A stretch of 12,214 nt of DNA from JANYCG01 sp031418395 (GTDB lineage Bacteria; Pseudomonadota; Gammaproteobacteria; Burkholderiales; Burkholderiaceae_C). Below are positions 1-5,469 of this stretch, piece after piece. The notes below the pieces were generated by a model. That model was not told where the DNA came from and made no database searches. It saw nothing but the letters and a program-made list of their open reading frames with translations. Location of the stretch: the NCBI GenBank assembly GCA_031418395.1, contig JANOXL010000360.1:1-12214 (forward strand), given 5' to 3'. Position numbers and translations under genes: made by a program. Position 1 is the stretch's first letter. Every line of letters begins with the position of its first letter.

Positions 1-44
1 CTGGTGCCAGCGTTTATGTCACTCTTCGTTATTCACCCAAGTAA
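1..44 (+). CDS. 3' end of a probable TonB-dependent outer-membrane receptor (btuB-like), partial
   Basis: Reading from base 3, the window opens with the codons GASVYVTLRYSPK followed by TAA at 42-44. A short stretch of alternating polar and hydrophobic residues with an aromatic near the end is what the last beta strand of an outer-membrane TonB-dependent barrel looks like. The frame closes only 6 bp before the next start codon, and everything downstream is B12 uptake, so the cobalamin receptor BtuB is the natural candidate. Only 13 residues are visible, so the identification rests on the terminal-strand pattern and operon context; another receptor or an unrelated protein cannot be excluded. 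Any cobalamin riboswitch for the operon would lie upstream of this gene, outside the window. Confidence 0.45.
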   Translation, partial: GASVYVTLRYSPK

Positions 45-50
45 GTAGCC

Positions 51-899
51 GTGATGCCTGCGCCTGGGCTTTTTGGATCACAAGCCAGATCGGAAGCTGG
101 TTGGCTAGGCCCCGAGCGCATCGTCTGCCTGACCGAAGAGACCACCGAGTGGCTGTACCTCTTGGGACAGCAGGCGCGGATTGTCGGCATCTCGGGCTAC
201 ACCGTGCGGCCCAAACGCGCACGTGCCGAGAAGCCCAAGGTCAGCGCCTTCCTGAGCGCCAAGATCGACAAGATTTTGGCGCTCCAGCCCGATTGCGTTT
301 TTGGATTCTCAGACTTGCAGGCCGACATTGCCGCGCTCCTGATTCGCCAGGGCGTGCAGGTGACGGTATTTAACCAGCGCAGCGTGCACGAGATTTTGTC
401 GATGATGATGCAAGTGGCCGCCATGGTGGGGCAGGCCACGCTTGGCCAGCACCTCATTGATCAGATGTGTTCGCAACTGGACGAGATTGCCGCTGTCGCA
501 GCAAAGTTGCCTCGCCGCCCCAAGGTGTATTTTGAAGAATGGGATGAGCCGCATATCAGCGCGATCCGCTGGGTTTCGGAGCTGATGGGTATTGCCGGTG
601 GGGACGACTGTTTCCCAGAGCTTGCCACCGAGTCGCTGGGCAAAAACCGCATCGTTGCCGATGGCGGCGAGATCGTAAGGCGCAACCCGGACATCATCAT
701 CGGCAGTTGGTGTGGCAAAAAGTTTCGGGCCGAGAAAGTGGCTTCACGCGCAGGATGGGAAGACGTGAGCGCCGTCAAGAACGGGCAATTGTTTGAAATC
801 AAATCGGCGGATATTTTGCAGCCCGGTCCTGCCGCGTTGACGGACGGCGTGGCGCAGATGCACAAGATCGTGCTCGACTGGGCAGCCTTGCATGCCTAG
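51..899 (+). CDS. Cobalamin-binding-type periplasmic-fold protein without a signal peptide
   Basis: 282 residues, similar to the BtuF-like class III substrate-binding fold (Peripla_BP_2). The conserved body starts at about residue 23 (RIVCLTEETTEW), followed by GISGYTVRP (47-55), KVSAFLSAKIDKILALQPD (63-81), GFSDLQADIA (85-94), KVYFEEWDEPHISAIRW (158-174), GGDDCFPEL (183-191), DIIIGSWCGKKF (214-225) and LQPGPAALTDG (256-266). The N-terminus has no hydrophobic signal segment, and the in-frame stop at 42-44 rules out a longer start, so as written the protein would stay in the cytoplasm. The start is GTG 51 or ATG 54, with only a weak purine run (AAGTAAG, about 39-45) in front. It lies 6 bp after the probable receptor gene and overlaps the next gene by 8 bp. 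Family members are usually annotated simply as cobalamin-binding protein. The role is inferred from family and operon; a cytoplasmic corrinoid carrier or an exported protein using an unseen route are both possible. Confidence 0.85.
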   Translation: MMPAPGLFGSQARSEAGWLGPERIVCLTEETTEWLYLLGQQARIVGISGYTVRPKRARAEKPKVSAFLSAKIDKILALQPDCVFGFSDLQADIAALLIRQGVQVTVFNQRSVHEILSMMMQVAAMVGQATLGQHLIDQMCSQLDEIAAVAAKLPRRPKVYFEEWDEPHISAIRWVSELMGIAGGDDCFPELATESLGKNRIVADGGEIVRRNPDIIIGSWCGKKFRAEKVASRAGWEDVSAVKNGQLFEIKSADILQPGPAALTDGVAQMHKIVLDWAALHA

Positions 900-1905
900 G
901 GCTTGCGCTGCGCAAAGCAGTTTGGGCAACAGACCGCGACCGACCGGGCGTGGGGCAGGGCGCACAGTAGGACGTGCTCTAGGGCGTGTGGTCAACGGTG
1001 TGGCGCTCGCATTCCATCGAAGCTTTATCTCGGGCCCGTCCTTGGGCGCGTTGGCCAGTTTTGCCACTTGGGCCACTTTGGCCGGTTTATCGGGCGCCGC
1101 ACACGCGTTTGACCTGGCAGACGACCGGGGTGTGACGGTTTCGTTCAGCCAGCCCCCCGAGCGCATTGTGAGTTTGCTGCCTTCGCTGTCAGAAACTGTG
1201 TGCGCCTTGGGCCACTGTGCAAAGCTGGTCGGTGTGGATAGATATTCCAATTTTCCCGCGCAACTCAAAAAGTTGCCACAAATGGGCGGTGGCCTGGATC
1301 CGAGCATTGAAGCTGTCGTGGCGAATAGGCCTGACCTGGTGCTGCTGGCCACTTCGTCGCGAGCGGCGGTGCGGCTTGAATCCTTGGGCCTCAAAGTGTT
1401 GGCGTATGAGCCCAAAACCCATGCCCAGATGCAGGCGGTGATCGAGAAGCTGGGTCTCGTGTTGCAAACGCCTGACGCCGGCCGTGTGTGGCGGGAAATG
1501 GACGCTGCCCTAACGGCCACAGCACGGTCTTTGCCCGCTTCGGTCAAGCAGACCAAGGTGTTTTTTCCTGTGAGCAGCGCGCTGCACGCTGCGGGCGACA
1601 TGTCATTCATTGGCGAAACCCTGCAACGCCTGGGCGTCAAAAACATCGTGCCCGCATCGATGGGTGTGTTTCCGAAATTGAACCCCGAATTCGTCGTGCG
1701 TGCCAATCCCGACGTCATTTTGGCAAGCGAACAAAACGCGATCGACATGGCCGGTCGCCCAGGCTGGCAGCAGATTCGCGCGATCAAGGAAAACCGCATT
1801 TGCCGCTTCACCGCCGCACAGGCCGATGTGTTGGTACGCCCTGGGCCGCGCCTGGCAGAGGCCGCCGGGTTGATGGCAACGTGCTTGAAAGAAAAAGCGC
1901 CGTGA
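892..1905 (+). CDS. btuF: Vitamin B12 ABC transporter substrate-binding protein, BtuF-like
   Basis: 337 residues from ATG 892. It would capture cobalamin in the periplasm and deliver it to BtuCD. The mature domain matches the BtuF fold: RIVSLLPSLSETVCALG (about 90-106), GVDRYSNFP, LDPSIEAVVANRPDLVLLA, and a closing RPGPRLAEAAGLMATCL helix that resembles the end of BtuF. A hydrophobic segment (about 50-69) ends in AHA-F, giving a predicted signal peptidase I site after residue 72. The roughly 45 residues before that segment are Arg-rich and unusual for a signal peptide. In-frame GTG codons at 988 and 1000 would give ordinary signal peptides, so the true start may be one of these; none has a well-placed ribosome binding site. 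The ATG 892 start overlaps the upstream gene by 8 bp, and the stop overlaps the GTG of btuC (GTGA). A different metal-chelate ligand is possible but the neighbours favour B12. Confidence 0.85.
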   Translation: MPRACAAQSSLGNRPRPTGRGAGRTVGRALGRVVNGVALAFHRSFISGPSLGALASFATWATLAGLSGAAHAFDLADDRGVTVSFSQPPERIVSLLPSLSETVCALGHCAKLVGVDRYSNFPAQLKKLPQMGGGLDPSIEAVVANRPDLVLLATSSRAAVRLESLGLKVLAYEPKTHAQMQAVIEKLGLVLQTPDAGRVWREMDAALTATARSLPASVKQTKVFFPVSSALHAAGDMSFIGETLQRLGVKNIVPASMGVFPKLNPEFVVRANPDVILASEQNAIDMAGRPGWQQIRAIKENRICRFTAAQADVLVRPGPRLAEAAGLMATCLKEKAP

Positions 1906-2912
1906 CCCACCGCATCGCCACCTGCCTCATCATACTGAGCGTGGTATTTTTAGCCTTACTGTCAATAGGAATGGGCGTAGGAAGCTCTGGATTTGATAGC
2001 TTATTGAAGGCGATAAATGACCCCGTCGCCTGGCAAATCGTGTGGGACATCCGGCTGCCACGCACCTTGGGAGCTTGGGCAACTGGGGCCTTGCTGGGGC
2101 TGGCCGGTGCCCTGGCCCAAGGGCTTTTTCGCAATCCGCTGGCCGACCCGTTTTTGCTTGGCAGCGCCAGCGGCGCCGCCTTGGGTGTGGCCGTGGCGTT
2201 GGCGATGGTGGGGGGGCCACTGTTGGGTATGGCCACATCAGACGCTACTTGGTGGGTGCGCCTGGGTCTGACCGGCGCTGGATTTTTAGGCGCCGTGGGC
2301 GGCGTTTTGTTGACGTTGGTCCTGGCCCAAGGTGTCCAACACACGCTGCGTTTGTTGTTGGCCGGTGTGATCGTAGGGGTGGTGCTGGGCGCAGTAAAAG
2401 ATTTGCTGACGCTTGCTGCACCTGAAATGTTGCAGGCAATGCAGGCGTTTAACTTGGGCAGCACGGGTTTTATCGGCTGGAACGCCTGCGCCATGCTGCT
2501 GGGCGTGTTGGTGCCCTGCCTGCTGCTGGCTTTTGCATTCAGCCGGGTGCTGGACGGCCTGGCGCTCGGCGAAGCCACAGCGAAAAGCCTGGGCTTGCCG
2601 CTGGTGCCGCTGCGTGCGGCCTTGATCGGCGTACTCGCGCTGGCCACTGGGACAGCCGTCGCGCAAACCGGGTTGATCGCCTTCATTGGCCTGGCCGCGC
2701 CGCATGTGGTGCGCTCTTTGGTGAAAACCACGCATGGGTTTTTGCTGTTGCTGGCCAGCATGATGGGGGGCTGTCTGCTGATGGCGGCCGACCTGCTGGC
2801 GCGCTGGTTGATTGCACCGCAAGAACTGCCGGTGGGTGTGTTGACGGCCGTCTTGGGCGGCAGTTATCTCTTGTGGCTGATGCACCGGCGCTCTGTGCCA
2901 GGCGGCGTGTGA
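1902..2912 (+). CDS. btuC: Vitamin B12 ABC transporter permease BtuC (FecCD family)
   Basis: 336 residues from GTG 1902, which overlaps the btuF stop as GTGA and has a purine-rich GAAAGAAAAAG upstream. The same frame is open further 5', but that part lies inside btuF and is a shadow. The protein is a polytopic inner-membrane permease of the usual family length. Family landmarks are visible: DIRLPRTLGAW (49-59), the helix-2 region LAGALAQGLFRNPLADPFLLG (67-87, very conserved), SASGAALG (88-95), and GLIAFIGLAAPHVVR (257-271), the loop region that couples to the ATPase in BtuC/FhuB/FecCD proteins. Its stop overlaps the btuD start by one base (TGATG). Codons 9-40 (about 1926-2021) use many A/T-ending and rare codons (ATA, TTA, GGA, TCA), unlike the rest of the gene. 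Siderophore permeases share the fold; the B12 assignment depends on the neighbours. Confidence 0.9.
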   Translation: MTHRIATCLIILSVVFLALLSIGMGVGSSGFDSLLKAINDPVAWQIVWDIRLPRTLGAWATGALLGLAGALAQGLFRNPLADPFLLGSASGAALGVAVALAMVGGPLLGMATSDATWWVRLGLTGAGFLGAVGGVLLTLVLAQGVQHTLRLLLAGVIVGVVLGAVKDLLTLAAPEMLQAMQAFNLGSTGFIGWNACAMLLGVLVPCLLLAFAFSRVLDGLALGEATAKSLGLPLVPLRAALIGVLALATGTAVAQTGLIAFIGLAAPHVVRSLVKTTHGFLLLLASMMGGCLLMAADLLARWLIAPQELPVGVLTAVLGGSYLLWLMHRRSVPGGV

Positions 2913-3754
2913 TGACCCAGCTCGCTCGATCTATTGCGCCCGTTGAAGCTGGTTCGGGCGCAGTTTCCGTGGCACTTGCTGCTCATGCACTGCGCGCCAG
3001 TTTGGGTGGTGTTGAAATTTTGCACAGCATTGAGGTGGGATTTGCCTCAGGCAGTTGGATCAGCGTCGTGGGCCCCAATGGTGCGGGCAAATCAACTTTG
3101 CTCAAAGCACTGGCGGGTCTGGTGCCTTGCAGCGGCAATGTGGCGTTGTTGGGCCAGCCCCTGCATTCCTACAGTGCCCGCACCCGTGCCCAGCGCCTCT
3201 CATGGCTCGGACAAAACGAGACGGGGGGCGACGATTTGACAGTCTTGGACGTGGTGATGCTCGGACGTTTGCCACATCAGCGCTGGTTGGCATCGCCCAA
3301 CGCAGTTGATTTGGCGGCTTGTACACGTGCGTTGCAGCTCACGCAGGCGTGGGCCTGGCGCGCGCGGGCTTTGGGCGAACTCTCGGGCGGCGAGCGCCAG
3401 CGCGTGTTGCTGGCACGAGCCCTGGCCACCGAGGCCGATGTGTTCCTGATGGACGAACCGCTGGCCAACCTGGACCCGCCGCATCAGGCCGATTGGCTCG
3501 ACGCAGTGCGGGCGCTGGTCCATAGCGGCAAAACTGTGGTCAGCGTGTTGCATGAAGTAGGTATGGCCTTGCAAGCGGATCAGATGCTGATACTGAATAA
3601 CGGCCAGGTGGCCTATGCAGGTGCGTGCTCTAACGCGCGGACGCACCGGGCACTTGAAACCGTTTTTGACAATCGGATCAGCATCGAAGCGATGGGGCAT
3701 CACTTTGTGGCATTGCCCACGTCTGGTCTGCACGGAACAAGATCTCAATTTTAA
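2912..3754 (+). CDS. btuD: Vitamin B12 ABC transporter ATP-binding protein BtuD
   Basis: 280 residues from ATG 2912, which shares its A with the btuC stop (TGATG); AGG at 2900-2902 gives a suitable ribosome binding site. An upstream in-frame ATG at 2873 lies inside btuC and is less likely. All ABC ATPase motifs are intact: Walker A GPNGAGKST (54-62), Q-loop glutamine (Q101 in WLGQN), signature LSGGERQRV (157-165), Walker B VFLMDE (177-182), D-loop LANLD, and switch histidine H214 in SVLHE. It should dimerise on the cytoplasmic face of BtuC and power corrinoid import. The N-terminal ~20 residues before the core are poorly conserved in character. It is the last gene of the tightly coupled operon, and its TAA is followed directly by an inverted repeat. 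FecE/FhuC-type iron ATPases look similar; operon context decides. Confidence 0.9.
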   Translation: MTQLARSIAPVEAGSGAVSVALAAHALRASLGGVEILHSIEVGFASGSWISVVGPNGAGKSTLLKALAGLVPCSGNVALLGQPLHSYSARTRAQRLSWLGQNETGGDDLTVLDVVMLGRLPHQRWLASPNAVDLAACTRALQLTQAWAWRARALGELSGGERQRVLLARALATEADVFLMDEPLANLDPPHQADWLDAVRALVHSGKTVVSVLHEVGMALQADQMLILNNGQVAYAGACSNARTHRALETVFDNRISIEAMGHHFVALPTSGLHGTRSQF

Positions 3755-3774
3755 AATTAACATGGGTGTTAATT
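3755..3774. repeat. Perfect inverted repeat immediately after btuD (TTAACA-TGGG-TGTTAA core)
   Basis: Arms AATTAACA (3755-3762) and TGTTAATT (3767-3774) are perfect complements around a TGGG spacer, starting one base after the btuD stop. The stem is AT-rich and has no following T-run, so it is a poor intrinsic terminator. Two TTAACA half-sites 4 bp apart look more like a binding site for a dimeric regulator. The central 16 bp recur in reverse complement at 11286-11301. Function unknown. Confidence 0.6.
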
Positions 3775-3846
3775 GTAGTAATTCAGATGTATCATTTTCC
3801 AAGTTTTTAACAAAATTGGCATTCAGGTCTCGTAAAATATGCGTGT

Positions 3847-3869
3847 TTAGCTATAATATATATAGCTAA
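3847..3869. repeat. AT-rich palindrome with 9-bp arms containing TATAAT, upstream of cobQ
   Basis: TTAGCTATA (3847-3855) and TATAGCTAA (3861-3869) are perfect arms around a 5-nt centre. TATAAT at 3852-3857 matches a perfect -10 hexamer on the + strand, about 68 bp before the cobQ start. No good -35 is found at 16-18 bp, so a promoter is only possible. The motif AGGTCTCGT lies at 3825-3833. A closely similar arrangement is found at 11355-11398. It may be a dispersed intergenic repeat, a promoter/operator, or both. Confidence 0.5.
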
Positions 3870-3901
3870 TATCGTCTATTGAACGTCAACGTATTGTCTT
3901 C

Positions 3902-3928
3902 ATGAACCCGCCCAAGGCCCTTCGATGA
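3902..3928 (+). other. Eight-codon upstream ORF overlapping the cobQ start (possible leader peptide)
   Basis: ATG 3902 opens a short frame encoding MNPPKALR whose TGA (3926-3928) overlaps the cobQ ATG as ATGA. Such an arrangement could couple translation of cobQ to ribosomes finishing the leader. There is no clear ribosome binding site for the mini-ORF, and the AAGG that would serve cobQ (3914-3917) lies within it. It may be coincidental. Confidence 0.2.
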
Positions 3929-5469
3929 GCGCCCAATGTGTCATGGTGCTGGGTACCACCAGCGGCGCTGGCAAAAGCTGGTTGGCCACGGCCTTGTGCC
4001 GTTATTACAGCCGCCAGGGCCTCAAGGTAGCGCCCTTCAAAGCGCAGAACATGAGTAACAACGCAAGAGTCGTGGCCCCGAAGGTCCCTTCGGCACACCC
4101 GGATCTGGAAGGCGGCGAGATTGGCAGTGCCCAGTATTTCCAGGCCCTTGCGGCGGGCGCCGTGCCGGATGTTCGCATGAACCCCTTGCTGCTGAAGCCG
4201 GAGAGCGATACCCATAGCCAGGTGGTTCTGATGGGGCAGGTGGACGGTCGTTTGAGCCGCTTGCCGTGGCGCGAGCGCAGCACCCACGTGTGGCCCGTGA
4301 TCCAGCAGGCCTTGGACGAACTCATCGCCGAAAACGATGTCGTCGTCATCGAAGGCGCGGGGTCGCCCGCCGAGATCAATTTGCACGCCAGCGACATCGT
4401 CAACATGCGGGTGGCGCAGCACGCGCGGGCCGCCTGCCTGCTCATCACCGACATCGACCGGGGCGGCGCGTTTGCGCATCTGTATGGCACGTGGGCCTTG
4501 TTGCCTGAAGCCGAGCGCGCCCTGATTTGCGGCTTTGTGTTGAACAAATTCCGCGGTGATGTGGCGCTATTGGCCCCCGCCCCGCGCATGATGCAGGACT
4601 TGACCGGCGTGCCGACAGTGGCCACCTTGCCGATGTGGCGCTCGCATGGTTTGCCTGAGGAAGATGGGTTTTTCGGCCAAGCCGCATCGAGCGCAGACGG
4701 AGATGCGACAACCGGCGTCCAAACAATTGCCATCGTGGCCTACCCGCGCATCAGCAATCTCGATGAGTTTCAGCCGTTGCTCAACTTACCCGGCGTGCGG
4801 GTCCTGTGGGTACGTGCAGCCGCAGAGATGCCCGCGCTGAAAGCAACAGACTGGGTGATCCTGCCCGGCTCCAAACACACCAGTGGCGACCTGGCGTGGT
4901 TGAGAACCCAGCGCCTGGACGCGGCCATAGCCACTCACGCCAACCGAGGCGGTACGGTGCTGGGTATCTGCGGTGGTTTGCAGATGCTGGGCGAGGCCTT
5001 GATTGATCCGCACGGTATTGACGGCAATGCGCCAGGTTTGGGCTTGTTGCCTTTGGTGACCGTGTTTGAAGCCGCCAAGTCAGTGCGCGCGACACGGGCG
5101 GTTTTTGATGCGGATCTGCGAGATCGCGAATCAGGCGTGGCAAGCGTTTGGGCTGCACTTGCGGGCGTACAGGTGCAAGGCTACGAAATCCACCACGGCC
5201 AGACCGCGCAACATGACGGGCTGGCCGCAGCAGGGCAGCTTGCTCGCCCCGTCATGCCCAACGGACTGGCCTGGCAAAACGGACCAGGCAACGTGTTGGG
5301 CATCTATTTGCACGGACTTTTTGAATGCCCGGCAGCACTGCGCGCTTTGTTTGGAGCCTCGACCCCGACCCTGGACAGCGTCTTCGATGGCCTCGCCGAC
5401 TTTGTCCAGCAGCACTTCGAGCCCGGTGTGCTGGACTCTTTGCTAAAGAGCGGCGAGCACAGGCTGTGA
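3925..5469 (+). CDS. cobQ: Cobyric acid synthase (adenosylcobyrinate a,c-diamide amidotransferase)
   Basis: 514 residues; ATG 3925 has AAGG at 3914-3917. CobQ/CbiP uses ATP and glutamine to amidate side chains of adenosylcobyrinic acid a,c-diamide in the cytoplasm, giving cobyric acid. The N-terminal dethiobiotin-synthetase-like domain carries the P-loop variant GTTSGAGKS (10-18), PFKAQNMSNNARV (37-49), GGEIGSAQ (63-70), MNPLLLKPESD (85-95), VIEGAGSPAEINL (141-153) and TDIDRGGAFA (175-184). The C-terminal class I glutaminase domain has the catalytic Cys349 in GICGGLQMLGE (347-357) and the histidine motifs YEIHHG (420-425) and YLHGLFE (461-467). About 12 residues (roughly 51-62) appear inserted between NNARVV and GGEIG compared with the compact family pattern. 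The gene follows the B12 uptake operon after 170 bp and may have its own promoter. Its 3' end overlaps the convergent alkB by 27 bp. Confidence 0.95.
   Translation: MSAQCVMVLGTTSGAGKSWLATALCRYYSRQGLKVAPFKAQNMSNNARVVAPKVPSAHPDLEGGEIGSAQYFQALAAGAVPDVRMNPLLLKPESDTHSQVVLMGQVDGRLSRLPWRERSTHVWPVIQQALDELIAENDVVVIEGAGSPAEINLHASDIVNMRVAQHARAACLLITDIDRGGAFAHLYGTWALLPEAERALICGFVLNKFRGDVALLAPAPRMMQDLTGVPTVATLPMWRSHGLPEEDGFFGQAASSADGDATTGVQTIAIVAYPRISNLDEFQPLLNLPGVRVLWVRAAAEMPALKATDWVILPGSKHTSGDLAWLRTQRLDAAIATHANRGGTVLGICGGLQMLGEALIDPHGIDGNAPGLGLLPLVTVFEAAKSVRATRAVFDADLRDRESGVASVWAALAGVQVQGYEIHHGQTAQHDGLAAAGQLARPVMPNGLAWQNGPGNVLGIYLHGLFECPAALRALFGASTPTLDSVFDGLADFVQQHFEPGVLDSLLKSGEHRL

Noticed and set aside
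1488..1901. 5' extension of the btuC frame from ATG 1488
   Set aside because: It lies wholly inside btuF and encodes low-complexity Arg/Gly-rich sequence; FecCD permeases start near GTG 1902.
744..1910. Long minus-strand open frame (388 codons) opposite the two binding-protein genes
   Set aside because: It is antisense to two well-supported genes, has no recognisable motif and is Arg/Ser/Pro/Thr-rich, as expected for a shadow frame in GC-rich DNA.
1808..2761. Minus-strand open frame (317 codons) opposite btuC
   Set aside because: The composition (Pro, Ala, Thr, Ser, Lys) mirrors the antisense of a membrane protein, and btuC is clearly the real gene.
3755..3924. Cobalamin riboswitch before cobQ
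   Set aside because: The spacer is only 170 bp and AT-rich, and no B12-box-like sequence or the expected GC-rich multi-helix core was seen.
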